A stretch of 64,000 nt of DNA from positions 1 to 64,000 of the forward strand of contig NZ_MRUH01000125.1 of NCBI RefSeq assembly GCF_001922985.1, in the 5' to 3' direction. Below are positions 1-8,789 of the stretch, piece by piece. Both the position numbers and the translations under genes were made by a program. The stretch's first letter is position 1. Each line of letters opens with the position of its first letter. The DNA is from Teredinibacter waterburyi (GTDB taxonomy: Bacteria > Pseudomonadota > Gammaproteobacteria > Pseudomonadales > Cellvibrionaceae). The notes beneath the pieces are model-generated. The model was given only the letters and a program-made list of their open reading frames with translations, was not told the origin of the DNA and ran no database searches.

Positions 1-2350
1 TGAGCTTGGCTATTCTGCTGTTGAAGTTGAAGCCAAAGTGCAGTCGGCATACGACCAATTGTTTCATAGTGGTGATTTGGAGAACGAGGCTATATTTATC
101 CCGGTTGGATCCGATATGGCGTATATCTGGGATACGGGGAATGACGATGTCCGCTCCGAGGGAATGTCCTACGGCATGATGATGGCGCTTCAGCTAGACC
201 GGCAGGACGACTTTAATAAACTATGGAAATGGGCGAATACCTACTCGCTAAATACCAATAATGAGATGAAGGGGTATTTTGCTTGGCAGGTAAGTACAGA
301 CGGCCAGGTAATGGACAAAAACCCAGCGCCGGATGGGGAGGAATATTTTGCCACCGCACTGTTTTTTGCATCACATCGCTGGGGCGATGGCGAAGGTATC
401 TTTAACTACCGCGCAGAAGCTAATAAATTATTAGATAACATGTTCTATAACGGTGAAACTCGCGCAAACAATGAAAAAGTAAGTTTGTTTTTTCACGCAG
501 AAAAACAAATTATATTTTCTCCGGCAATGAATGAGGACCGTCAATTTACCGATCCTTCGTATCATCTACCTGCATTTTATGAATTATGGGCACGCTGGGC
601 AGATAATAATAATGATTTTTGGGCGGAGCTAGCGACAACTAGCCGCGCATTTTTTCATGATACAGCCAACTCGACTACTGGGTTGACGCCTGACTATGCT
701 TACTTTAGTGGCGAGCCGCACGGTGAACAGGACTCGCAAAAAGTGCATTTTCAATACGACGCGTGGCGGACAATAAGTAATGCCGGAATGGACTTTAGTT
801 GGTGGAAGCAGGATTTGTGGCAAACTACTTGGGTTAATCGTTTACACGCGTTTTTTATTGAACAAGGTGTTACGACCTATGGCGGTCTCTATCATCTAAA
901 TGGTGATGTGTTCGAGAATAATGCTGATCATTCTCCTGGGCTAGTAGCGATGAATGCGGTTGGTAGTTTAGCGTCTGACAATGCAAATGCTTGGAAGTTT
1001 GTTGACAATCTTTGGGATACCTCGGTACCTACAGGACAATATCGATATTACGACGGTTCGTTATATATGTTTGGCATGTTGGCGATGAGTGGTAACTATA
1101 AAATTTATTGTCCTAACGGCGAGTGTGACGATAACTACGTTCCCCCAGTATCTAGTAGTTCATCCAGCTCTTCTTCCAGTTCTTCCACCGGTTCGTCAAC
1201 GAGCGGTTCAAGTAGTTCCGGCGGACAGAGTGCCGGTTATTATGAGTTTGAAGACGGCGTTATATCCCCCTCTTATCGCTCTACAATAAGTTCACCCTTT
1301 GCGGGCGTAAAGCTTTATGGCAATGGTGAATCAGTCAGCTTTAGCAGTATTTCACTCGATGCTGGTTCATATACTTTTGTGATACGAGGTGCTTCTACCG
1401 ACAGTACTGCTGCGGGCATTAGTGTTTATGTAGGTGGCAACAAAGTTGGTTCGGTCGAGTTCAGTTCCACTACGGCTAGCGAGCAATCTGTCAGCTTCGA
1501 TCTAAGTACAAGTGCAACCTCTGTAGAGTTTCTATTGGAAACAGACGTAGGCAAAAATGACACATTGTTAGATTGGTTTGAGATTGTTTCATCTAGTTCA
1601 TCTAGTTCATCAAGTTCATCTAGTTCATCTAGTTCATCTAGTTCATCTAGTTCATCTAGTTCATCTAGTTCATCTAGTTCATCTAGTTCGTCTAGTTCAT
1701 CAAGTTCATCCGGTGCGACTGCAGCAAGTAATAATTTAATTGTGCGTGCCCGAGGAACGGCTGGCGATGAAATTATTCGTTTGGTGGTTGGCGATAGTGT
1801 TATACAAAGCTGGACCTTAACAACAACGATGACCGAGTACGCCATTACAACGAATACCGGTGGTTTAGTTGTTGTCGAATTTACTAATGACGCGTCTGGC
1901 CGAGATGTGCAAATAGATTATGTAAATGTTAATGGTGATGTTCGCCAAGCTGAAAATCAAAGTGAAAACACTGGCGTATGGGGCAATGGTAGTTGCGGCG
2001 GTGGAAGCTTATCAGAATGGCTGCATTGTAGTGGTTTGATAAGCTTTGGGACGGTGGATTCTGCGGATGTGGGTGGCACCTCTTCATCAAGCAGCTCATC
2101 GTCTTCTAGTAGCAGCTCAAGTTCAAGTAGCTCGTCATCTTCAAGTAGTAGTTCAAGCTCTAGCAGTTCCTCTTCATCCAGTAGTAGTTCAAGTAGCTCC
2201 GGTGGCGCAACCGCTGGAACTCAGTGTAATTGGTACGGTACGGTTTATCCGCTTTGCGAAAACAGTTCCGGTTGGGGTTATGAAAATAACCAAAGCTGCA
2301 TAGGTGCACAAACCTGTGAAGACCAGTGGGGTGATGGCGGAGTGATTTAA
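1..2350 (+). CDS. GH8 xylanase (reducing-end xylose-releasing type) with CBM35-like, CBM60 and CBM10 modules, 5' truncated
   Basis: The reading frame is open to the left edge (codons from position 2), so the N-terminus and signal peptide lie outside the window. The catalytic domain (to about 1135) resembles GH8 exo-oligoxylanases, which remove xylose from the reducing end of xylo-oligosaccharides: the motif RSEGMSYGMM carries the likely acid Glu (codon at 158-160) and AGMDFSWW the likely base Asp. Poly-Ser linkers (1151-1231, 1589-1711, 2081-2200) separate a beta-sandwich module starting YEFEDG (CBM35/CBM6-like), a module with RARGTAGDE and EWLHCSG (CBM60-like, Ca-dependent xylan binding) and a C-terminal Cys-rich CBM10 (CNWYGTVYPLC, cellulose binding). 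It is presumably a secreted plant cell-wall enzyme. The GH8 and CBM10 calls are firm; the first CBM's family number is less certain. Confidence 0.9.
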   Translation, partial: ELGYSAVEVEAKVQSAYDQLFHSGDLENEAIFIPVGSDMAYIWDTGNDDVRSEGMSYGMMMALQLDRQDDFNKLWKWANTYSLNTNNEMKGYFAWQVSTDGQVMDKNPAPDGEEYFATALFFASHRWGDGEGIFNYRAEANKLLDNMFYNGETRANNEKVSLFFHAEKQIIFSPAMNEDRQFTDPSYHLPAFYELWARWADNNNDFWAELATTSRAFFHDTANSTTGLTPDYAYFSGEPHGEQDSQKVHFQYDAWRTISNAGMDFSWWKQDLWQTTWVNRLHAFFIEQGVTTYGGLYHLNGDVFENNADHSPGLVAMNAVGSLASDNANAWKFVDNLWDTSVPTGQYRYYDGSLYMFGMLAMSGNYKIYCPNGECDDNYVPPVSSSSSSSSSSSSTGSSTSGSSSSGGQSAGYYEFEDGVISPSYRSTISSPFAGVKLYGNGESVSFSSISLDAGSYTFVIRGASTDSTAAGISVYVGGNKVGSVEFSSTTASEQSVSFDLSTSATSVEFLLETDVGKNDTLLDWFEIVSSSSSSSSSSSSSSSSSSSSSSSSSSSSSSSSSSSSSSSSSGATAASNNLIVRARGTAGDEIIRLVVGDSVIQSWTLTTTMTEYAITTNTGGLVVVEFTNDASGRDVQIDYVNVNGDVRQAENQSENTGVWGNGSCGGGSLSEWLHCSGLISFGTVDSADVGGTSSSSSSSSSSSSSSSSSSSSSSSSSSSSSSSSSSSSSSSSGGATAGTQCNWYGTVYPLCENSSGWGYENNQSCIGAQTCEDQWGDGGVI
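1589..1711 (+). repeat. 9-bp tandem repeat encoding a 41-Ser linker
   Basis: Thirteen full 9-bp units plus six bases. Most units are tcatctagt, with only a few single-base variants (tcatcaagt, tcgtctagt), and together they encode 41 consecutive serines between two binding modules. The near-identity of units contrasts with the third linker (2081-2200), which encodes 40 serines with mixed codons. This suggests recent expansion by slippage or unequal exchange here. Confidence 0.95.
2081..2200 (+). repeat. 40-Ser linker with diversified codons
   Basis: An uninterrupted run of 40 serine codons between the CBM60-like and CBM10 modules. The codons used (tct, tca, agc, tcg, agt, tcc) are mixed and show no long exact tandem unit. 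It is a flexible spacer typical of Cellvibrionales plant cell-wall enzymes. Confidence 0.95.
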
Positions 2351-2365
2351 GCTAGGTAAATCGAT

Positions 2366-2410
2366 TGCGCCAACAGCGACGAACAGAATTTTCGTTGTTG
2401 GCGCTATTTT
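2366..2410 (+). terminator. Rho-independent terminator after the GH8 gene
   Basis: An inverted repeat (gcgccaaca... / ...tgttggcgc) with an imperfect inner stem, followed by tatttt, starts 16 bases after the stop codon of the xylanase gene. It would also separate that gene from the convergent diguanylate cyclase gene. Confidence 0.7.
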
Positions 2411-2440
2411 AAGCCATTAAAGTATTTGAAAAATTTAAGC

Positions 2441-3751
2441 CTACAGTTTCGACGAATCATCTGAAGCGCGAGCGTTAAAAACCCGAACGCAATCTCTTCC
2501 ATCGGCCTTGGCAGTATAGACAGCACTGTCTGCTTGGCGAATGGCCAGTTTCCAGCTTCTATCTCCAACAGTCGAAACACCAAAGCTCGCGGTTAAGCCA
2601 TTAAAGTCACTTCCTATCTTTACTTGAGCGAAGACATAACGTAGTTTGTTGGCAAGCGCCACGGCTTCCGCTTCGCTGGTGTTAGGGCAAACCAATAGAA
2701 ACTCCTCGCCGCCCCAACGACACACCTGATCCGACTCTCGCACATTAGTAATGAGCGCATCACAAACTCCGATTAGCACACTATCGCCAAAGTCATGGCC
2801 AAACGAATCGTTGATATTTTTGAACCAGTCAATGTCGATGAGGATAAGTGCAGCGTTCGCTAACGAATTGGCTGCAATAAGCTCATCGATCACCGCCTGA
2901 ATGCCACGTCGATTCAAAACTCGTGTTAATTCATCAATCGTGGATAATGTTTTATATTTTTCCGATTGTTCACGCAGTTCAACGCCGCGATCTTTTTCAA
3001 CCTGAAGTTGCTGGCTACGCTGTTCGTAAGCATGCCAAACTTGCCAAAACCGAAATAGGCCAAAGGTCAGCAGCCCCGAAAACCAAAGTGCCAATAGGCT
3101 AAGGTAAAAATTTTCGCGAGTAATAAATGGCCGCACCAAATATAAATCCGCAAGCTCAAATTCGTGCACACCGAATGGTGCTGGGTACGGCACATCGACA
3201 CCTAAATGAACGATATTGCTGAACTCAGGGTGGACCAGCGAGCGAGAAAGGCCGTGGGTACGCATCCACCACTCAGGAACGGTAAATTCCCTGAGATTAA
3301 TATCGATTTCTTCACGAAGCTCATGGACGGGAAGCAACATACTCAAATATTTAGTGGAGTTGGTACTATCAGCAATATTTGAGTAGCTTTCTGAATAGTT
3401 GCGCATAAAAACCCGCACTAACTGGGCTCCCCCGCGGTAACGGATATGAAGCTCAATACTCTCATAACCGCTCAAATCCACACCGTACTCGCGGCCATTG
3501 CCAAATTGTATGTCGAGGCCGCAGTATTTCAGCTTGGAAGGTTTATCAATATAAGTGCAAGTAAAATGGTTCTGCTCTTTGTTTACCCATTGAGCAACGC
3601 TGGTGTCACTTTCGTCTGAATATAAGCTTAAAAACGCGTCATCCTGAAGAACCGAATACCGTTTAAGTGGGATTAGGTCGTAGCTTAATACCGCTATCAA
3701 ACTGATACCTAGGCAGCTCAGCAGCAGCACAATTTGACGTTTAGGACTCAT
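2441..3751 (-). CDS. Membrane-bound diguanylate cyclase (GGDEF)
   Basis: A 436-residue protein that should make the second messenger c-di-GMP. An N-terminal membrane segment (about residues 7-25) leads to a periplasmic region of some 180 residues. A second membrane segment (about 217-237), a short charged coiled coil and a C-terminal GGDEF domain follow. The active-site motif is intact as GGEEF (residues 347-351), and RESD lies five residues before it, matching the RxxD inhibitory I-site. The metal-binding stretch DIDWFKNIND is also present. No EAL domain is fused. The periplasmic part probably senses a ligand, but no known sensor family was recognised. It stands alone and converges with the xylanase gene. 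Confidence 0.9.
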   Translation of the reverse strand: MSPKRQIVLLLSCLGISLIAVLSYDLIPLKRYSVLQDDAFLSLYSDESDTSVAQWVNKEQNHFTCTYIDKPSKLKYCGLDIQFGNGREYGVDLSGYESIELHIRYRGGAQLVRVFMRNYSESYSNIADSTNSTKYLSMLLPVHELREEIDINLREFTVPEWWMRTHGLSRSLVHPEFSNIVHLGVDVPYPAPFGVHEFELADLYLVRPFITRENFYLSLLALWFSGLLTFGLFRFWQVWHAYEQRSQQLQVEKDRGVELREQSEKYKTLSTIDELTRVLNRRGIQAVIDELIAANSLANAALILIDIDWFKNINDSFGHDFGDSVLIGVCDALITNVRESDQVCRWGGEEFLLVCPNTSEAEAVALANKLRYVFAQVKIGSDFNGLTASFGVSTVGDRSWKLAIRQADSAVYTAKADGRDCVRVFNARASDDSSKL

Positions 3752-3960
3752 CTTTACCTTGACCTTTGTCGGTTACCATTTATACACGAAAAGCCACACA
3801 TCACACCTTTAGAAACAACGATTACCTGCTTACTTGGAACACGCCGTATTACAAGTGTAGACGGAACACTGTGGTTCCTAACCATCACAATTAAGGCTGC
3901 TGGCCTAAAAATACCTCTACAGAGTACCTTCCCTACACCTAGCCCGATGCACGCGATGCC

Positions 3961-5388
3961 TTAGTAGCCGCTAATTGCGATATGGCAAGCAATACTGAGA
4001 ATGTAGCCTAGCGCTATAACGGGCGTCCATTTTAGGTGATATATAAATGTGTAGTGCTCGCGGGCCTGCCCCATTAGTGCTACACCGGCGGCCGAGCCTA
4101 TAGAGAGCAGGCTGCCACCTACCCCAGCGGTTAGGGTAATCAGTTGCCACTGGGCTTCCGACATTTCTGGCTGCATTGTTAGCACCGCGTACATTACGGG
4201 TATGTTATCGATTACGGCAGAGAGTACGCCCACAAGGCTATTGGCTGCGGTGGGGCCAAGCTGCCCGTATATTTCAGCCGAGAGTAAATCTAAGTAGCCG
4301 ATAAACCCTAAGCCACCTACCGCCATAATCACACCGTAAAAGAAAAACAACGTATCCCATTCTGCGCGAGAAACCATTGAAAAACTATCAATCGGCACCG
4401 GCTGAGCGTTGGCTGTATCACGATTTTTTTCGACAAGGCGCCTACAGGCTTTGTGGTGTTTCTGAAATAAGTAGTAGGAATACAACTTAAGGTAGGCAAG
4501 CCCGGTAATCATGCCGAACACCGGCGGTATATGCAGCAGCATATGAAAACAAACGGCGGTAATAATCGTGGCCAAAAACAATACTATTACCGCGACACCG
4601 CCTTGCTTCAACTCGCGTTTGCTTTTGCTCTCTGCCGACATCTCGGCGGGAAGGCCGCTACCGACAAAGAACTGCATGATCAAAGCTGGAACCAAAAAAT
4701 TTACCAGCGAGGGCACGAAAAGCGGAAAGAATTGCGTAAAAGTAAGGGTTTGATTTTGCCATACCATCAGAGTTGTGATGTCGCCAAAGGGGCTAAACGC
4801 ACCGCCGGCATTCGCACCTACAACAATATTCACACAGCTTACACCAATAAACTTAGATCGCCCCTTGCCCACAGCGACCACAACGGTACACAAAATTAAC
4901 GCCGTGGTTAAATTATCCATAATGGGTGAGAGAACAAATGCGAGGCAGCCAGTAATCCAAAATAGCGCGCGATAGCTAAATCGCTTTTTTACCAGCCATG
5001 TGCGCAGCGTGGCAAACACTCCGCGCTCGAGTAGCGTATTGATATAGGTCATTGCGACTAGCAGGAAAAAAAACAGCTCGGCGAATTCAACGAAAATAGT
5101 CTCAATTGCCGCTTCTACTTCGTGGGCGTTGGGACTATGCCGATAGGTAATGGCGATGAGTACCCAGATAACTCCCGCGGCTAGCATTACCGGCTTTGAC
5201 TTTTTAAGCTCGATTTTTTCCTCTAGCATTACCAGCAGGTAAGCGAGGATAAAAACCGCCAGCGCGCTAAAACCTACCCAGCTGTGGGTGAGGTTAGTTG
5301 ACGCAGAAGCGGAGGAGGCATAAACAACATTTGCAAGACTAGATACTGCAATTAGCATGACTGTAAACAGTTGTTTTATTCTACGCAT
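3961..5388 (-). CDS. nhaD: Na+/H+ antiporter NhaD
   Basis: A 475-residue polytopic inner-membrane protein of the NhaD type (ion transporter superfamily), which exports Na+ or Li+ in exchange for protons. An N-terminal cleavable-looking segment (ending near YASSASAS) precedes about a dozen hydrophobic segments. Conserved patches include LSPIMDNLTTALIL and GANAGGAFSPFGDITTLMVWQ, the paired family signatures with polar and acidic residues inside the membrane. The start is supported by CGAGGTGTTTCT just before the ATG. The gene is monocistronic and divergent from the GH35 gene. Its role fits the Na+-pumping NQR operon at the other end of the window. Confidence 0.9.
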   Translation of the reverse strand: MRRIKQLFTVMLIAVSSLANVVYASSASASTNLTHSWVGFSALAVFILAYLLVMLEEKIELKKSKPVMLAAGVIWVLIAITYRHSPNAHEVEAAIETIFVEFAELFFFLLVAMTYINTLLERGVFATLRTWLVKKRFSYRALFWITGCLAFVLSPIMDNLTTALILCTVVVAVGKGRSKFIGVSCVNIVVGANAGGAFSPFGDITTLMVWQNQTLTFTQFFPLFVPSLVNFLVPALIMQFFVGSGLPAEMSAESKSKRELKQGGVAVIVLFLATIITAVCFHMLLHIPPVFGMITGLAYLKLYSYYLFQKHHKACRRLVEKNRDTANAQPVPIDSFSMVSRAEWDTLFFFYGVIMAVGGLGFIGYLDLLSAEIYGQLGPTAANSLVGVLSAVIDNIPVMYAVLTMQPEMSEAQWQLITLTAGVGGSLLSIGSAAGVALMGQAREHYTFIYHLKWTPVIALGYILSIACHIAISGY

Positions 5389-5408
5389 AGAAACACCTCG
5401 ATTACCGG

Positions 5409-5440
5409 ATAGGAGCTACTGCAGATAGGACCTACTACAG
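5409..5440. repeat. 16-bp imperfect tandem duplication upstream of nhaD
   Basis: Two adjacent 16-mers (ataggagctactgcag and ataggacctactacag, 14 of 16 identical) sit 20 bases before the nhaD start codon. They could be part of the leader or an operator; the sequence alone does not decide. Confidence 0.5.
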
Positions 5441-5568
5441 TGTCGCTTGGTTACAGGAACACGACCGCACAATTCTGCAATACTACACCAGAGCGCCGCT
5501 AGATCGACAATACTCATAGACAAATGCGGAACAGATTTCTTTGAGATCGCGGTCTTAACTGGCTACAC

Positions 5569-5582
5569 TTGATCACAATCAA
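5569..5582 (+). promoter_or_regulatory. FNR/Anr-type binding site
   Basis: The 14-mer TTGATCACAATCAA matches the FNR/Anr consensus TTGAT-N4-ATCAA exactly. Its centre is about 64 bases before the ATG of the GH35 gene, so a start site near 5617 would put it at the usual activating position near -41.5. The palindrome is seen directly; binding and oxygen control are inferred. Confidence 0.5.
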
Positions 5583-5639
5583 ACCAAATGGCTAAACACT
5601 CGTGGCATTTACGCTTGGCACGACTCCTAAGGTAAGCAC

Positions 5640-7304
5640 ATGGCTCAACACAAAATTGCTCGCACTCTTCTGATAAGCGTTGTTTTATTTGGCTGTGGCC
5701 ACTTAAATACCCACAATATTCAAAAGTCTTCCAACGCCATTCCGCATCTTATCCGCGCTGGGAATACGCACCAACTCATCGTAGAAAATGCTCCATACCT
5801 TATGTTAGCAGGGGAACTGGGGAACTCCACTTTTACCAGCGAAGAAGCTATGCTGCCGGTTTGGCCACAGCTGAAGGCGATGAATGTAAATACCCTGCTC
5901 GCACCGGTATTTTGGGAATTGATTGAACCCACCGAAAATAATTTCGATTTCAGTTTGCTCGACCAACAAATCCAGCTGGCACGACAAAACAATATAAAAT
6001 TAGTACTGCTCTGGTTCGGCAGTTGGAAAAACAGCATGTCTAGCCATGCTCCTGCATGGGTTAAACAAAATACCGAGCGCTTCCCTAGAGCGGTCGATAA
6101 ATCTGGGAAGCGCCATGAACTACTGAGCCCCTTCTACCCGAACAACTTACAAGCTGACCTGAATGCTTTCACCGCTCTAGTCAAACACATAAAAGCATTC
6201 GACCAAAAAGAACAAACCGTTATTATGCTGCAGGTCGAGAACGAAACTGGCATGCTGCCGAATGTAAGAGATTATTCTGCTGCCGCTAATGCCCTATTCG
6301 AGCGCCCTGTTCCCCGTGCACTACACACTTACCTACTCGATAACAACGAAAGTTTAGTACCCGAATTGCAAAAAATGGTGAGCCACGGCGGCCCTATTCC
6401 TACTATTGACAAGGTAACCAGCTGGGAAGAAATGTTTGGTCGCGGTATTGAAACAGAAGAACTTTTTATGGCTTGGTACTATGCGCGTTTTAGCAATGCA
6501 TTAATCGAAGCTGGCAAGAACATCTACCCGCTTCCCATGTTTGTTAATGCCGCTCTTAATCGCGATGGCGCTTTGCCGGGTGAAGGGTACCCAAGTGCAG
6601 GGCCTTTGCCTCATTTGATGGATATTTGGAAAGCCGGAGCCCCTGCCGTAGACTTTTTCTCGCCAGACATTTATTTCCCCAATTTTAAACATTGGGCAGA
6701 CCTTTACACGCGCAACAATAATCCGCTATTTATTCCAGAGCACCGCTTTGACAATACTGTTGCCGCTAAAGCAGCCTATACCATTGGTCACTATCAAGGT
6801 TTAGGGTTTTCGCCGTTTTCTATCGAAACAGGTAGCGAAACTAATAGCGAGTCTTTAGGTGAAATGTATAAATTACTTGAACAGCTCTCGCCGCTTATAT
6901 TGACACACCAAGGGTTAGGCAAAATCGAGGGCGTTTTGCTCGATAAAGAAACACCCTCTACAAAATTTATACTGGGTGATTATGAATTCACCGTAAAACA
7001 CAGCCACACACTAGGCTGGGAAGCGAATTCTAAAAATGATATTTGGGAACCGGCCGGCGCAGTTATTATACAAACGTCTGCAGATGAATTTTATATCGCC
7101 GGCACGGGAATAGTCGCCACCTTTAAAAATGTCAAAAACCCTCAACTTGAAGTCGGTATTCTTAAAACAGAAGAAGGCCGATTCAATACCGGCGAATGGC
7201 AAATTATTCGCCATCTAAATGGCGATCAAACCCACCAAGGTAGACACCTACGAATATTCCTAGAAAATTACGCGATACAGCGCCTAGAGCTGTATAACTA
7301 TTAA
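5640..7304 (+). CDS. GH35 beta-galactosidase-like lipoprotein with DUF5597-type C-terminus
   Basis: A 554-residue enzyme with a lipoprotein signal (lipobox VLFGC, Cys19), so probably anchored in the outer membrane or periplasm. The GH-A clan barrel carries LQVENETG with the likely acid/base Glu202 and FIPEHRF with the likely nucleophile Glu367. The region after about residue 400 looks like the DUF5597 domain found on this GH35 branch. Members of the branch include Cellvibrio enzymes that remove galactose from xyloglucan oligosaccharides, so plant hemicellulose galactosides are a plausible substrate; this is inference. TAAGGTAAGCAC precedes the start. A perfect FNR-type box lies upstream. A weak hairpin at 7317-7341 may end transcription. 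Confidence 0.85.
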   Translation: MAQHKIARTLLISVVLFGCGHLNTHNIQKSSNAIPHLIRAGNTHQLIVENAPYLMLAGELGNSTFTSEEAMLPVWPQLKAMNVNTLLAPVFWELIEPTENNFDFSLLDQQIQLARQNNIKLVLLWFGSWKNSMSSHAPAWVKQNTERFPRAVDKSGKRHELLSPFYPNNLQADLNAFTALVKHIKAFDQKEQTVIMLQVENETGMLPNVRDYSAAANALFERPVPRALHTYLLDNNESLVPELQKMVSHGGPIPTIDKVTSWEEMFGRGIETEELFMAWYYARFSNALIEAGKNIYPLPMFVNAALNRDGALPGEGYPSAGPLPHLMDIWKAGAPAVDFFSPDIYFPNFKHWADLYTRNNNPLFIPEHRFDNTVAAKAAYTIGHYQGLGFSPFSIETGSETNSESLGEMYKLLEQLSPLILTHQGLGKIEGVLLDKETPSTKFILGDYEFTVKHSHTLGWEANSKNDIWEPAGAVIIQTSADEFYIAGTGIVATFKNVKNPQLEVGILKTEEGRFNTGEWQIIRHLNGDQTHQGRHLRIFLENYAIQRLELYNY

Positions 7305-7418
7305 CCCGAGGTGCATTGTTGGTTGCGTGCGTGACCAACTAAACCTCTAAACTTCGCCCATTTTCTTTCAACCACGTAGTCAACTACCCGATTGCGCTAG
7401 CAATTAATAGTTTAAACC

Positions 7419-8123
7419 CTATTTTCGCCACAGCATCATGGGTGCCGCGTCGGGGGATAATTTTGTTAATACCACCCAATCAGTTCCCTTACCAAATGCA
7501 TCTTTTACATACCAGTCCATACGAATAAAAATATCTTGATAGCCGTCCCGATTAAAGTCTGCACGCGCCACCTGAACGTAATACACTTCCAAGTCATCTA
7601 CTTCAACCGCAATACGGTTTTTATGCGGTGCTTCAATAAATGTAAGGCTTTCATCATAGGTCGAAAGTGTTCCAGTTCGCCCCTCCAGAGCTTCGCCGCC
7701 TAGATAAGGTATCGCCGTGGCAGGGAAAAGTTTAATTAATTCATAATCAAACCCCTTGGGCCAAAAACTTTTGGCGACTTTCGGTGCGCCATAAAACTTA
7801 TTGGCGGCAATGCAATTATCTTTTAGCCACTGCCAGCGGTGATACTCTCGCTCCGCCACGACACCTTCACCACTGTAGAGCACAAAAGCACACTCTTTTG
7901 CAAAAAAGGGCTTTTCGTCTGACCCTGTAAATTCAATATTGAATTGAATATCTGACAAATAGCCGTCAGTTTTAATTTTTTGCTCAAACGTTAGCGGGTT
8001 TAGCCATGCTGTTTCAATATCCGCTTGCGGGCCTGAATTTTTGCCGTATAAAGAACATGAAGCAAGTATGCTAAAAGTGATACACAGGTATAACCTATAC
8101 GTTAAAAGTAATGGAGTCTTCAT
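7419..8123 (-). CDS. Hypothetical lipoprotein, partner of the lysozyme gene
   Basis: A 234-residue protein with a hydrophobic N-terminus ending in a lipobox (LASC), so exported and lipid-anchored. No family was recognised. Near the C-terminus a Ca-binding-like loop, DFNRDGYQD, is followed by IFIRMDWYVKDAFG, the pattern of a VCBS/FG-GAP-like repeat. It starts 9 bases after the stop of the lysozyme gene and is almost certainly cotranscribed with it. A periplasmic lipoprotein paired with a signal-less muramidase would fit an immunity protein or lysozyme inhibitor, but nothing in the sequence proves that. Confidence 0.7.
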   Translation of the reverse strand: MKTPLLLTYRLYLCITFSILASCSLYGKNSGPQADIETAWLNPLTFEQKIKTDGYLSDIQFNIEFTGSDEKPFFAKECAFVLYSGEGVVAEREYHRWQWLKDNCIAANKFYGAPKVAKSFWPKGFDYELIKLFPATAIPYLGGEALEGRTGTLSTYDESLTFIEAPHKNRIAVEVDDLEVYYVQVARADFNRDGYQDIFIRMDWYVKDAFGKGTDWVVLTKLSPDAAPMMLWRK

Positions 8124-8132
8124 TGTGGCCTC

Positions 8133-8750
8133 TTATGGTGTAGCTGGCTGGTTTTGAGCAGAGAGAAACAAGCTTTCAACATAGTTATTTCTCTTCATCC
8201 CTATCTGGGGCCGTTTGCTCTCGGCAGCCGCTGTAGCCCAGTTTTCAATCTTAATAGAATTGTTCATTTTTACGTATTGTGCCCGTAATTTTGTTATACC
8301 CAGATTAAAGACCATATCAAATAAGGCTTGTTGTACTGGGTGAGGCATTACATCAAACTTTTTAGTGAAGCCGTTAGTAGTGGTGTAATACGCTGCCAGT
8401 TCTGTATAGAAAGATAAGATATGCCGTTCTTTTTGAGTGGCAATATCATGATCTTTCATTACCAAGGTTGTGTGCGCTGCATAAAATCTTGCATTGTGGC
8501 TAAAGCCGTAAGGTTGCTTTTTTATCGTGTCATATTCCGCATATTTTTCCGCCAGCGAGGCTAATACAAGCACGTTGTTTGCGTTCTTTTTAAACATGGG
8601 CACCGCTGCCATAGCCGATTTATTCGGTATTAAATGGCCAATACCCACGGTTACCTTACCTCTTGAATCCAAATATAAATGCGGAATCCGGCCTTCATAT
8701 TTCTCTGTATTTTTAATCACTTCCTGTTTAACTGCTGCATTTAGCGGCAT
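8133..8750 (-). CDS. T4-type lysozyme (GH24-like muramidase)
   Basis: A 205-residue protein whose N-terminus holds the T4-lysozyme active site. Glu19, Asp28 and Thr34 have exactly the spacing of T4 Glu11, Asp20 and Thr26, followed by VGIGHLIPN. It would cleave the MurNAc-GlcNAc bond of peptidoglycan. No signal peptide or membrane segment is visible, so the enzyme needs a route to the periplasm (holin, secretion system or lysis). It is longer than T4 lysozyme (164 residues), with an insert after the active site. No other phage genes surround it. The downstream lipoprotein gene forms a two-gene operon with it, so an antibacterial effector is one possible role. Confidence 0.75.
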   Translation of the reverse strand: MPLNAAVKQEVIKNTEKYEGRIPHLYLDSRGKVTVGIGHLIPNKSAMAAVPMFKKNANNVLVLASLAEKYAEYDTIKKQPYGFSHNARFYAAHTTLVMKDHDIATQKERHILSFYTELAAYYTTTNGFTKKFDVMPHPVQQALFDMVFNLGITKLRAQYVKMNNSIKIENWATAAAESKRPQIGMKRNNYVESLFLSAQNQPATP

Positions 8751-8789
8751 ACTTATTCTCCTTTTTACGTTTTTTTTAATGTCGGTTAG

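Noticed and set aside
1426-1845. Minus-strand frame encoding a long Asp-Glu-Leu repeat
   Set aside because: It is the complement of the poly-Ser 9-bp repeat in the xylanase gene; no start signals and no independent support.
1151-2200. Short repeats considered as a CRISPR array
   Set aside because: Units are contiguous 9-mers encoding serine without unique spacers; no cas genes in the window.
3734-3964. 76-codon plus-strand frame between the cyclase and nhaD genes
   Set aside because: It overlaps the cyclase start on the other strand, has no ribosome-binding site and no recognisable features.
8133-8750. Lysozyme as evidence of a prophage
   Set aside because: No holin, integrase, capsid or tail genes nearby; only one lipoprotein partner.
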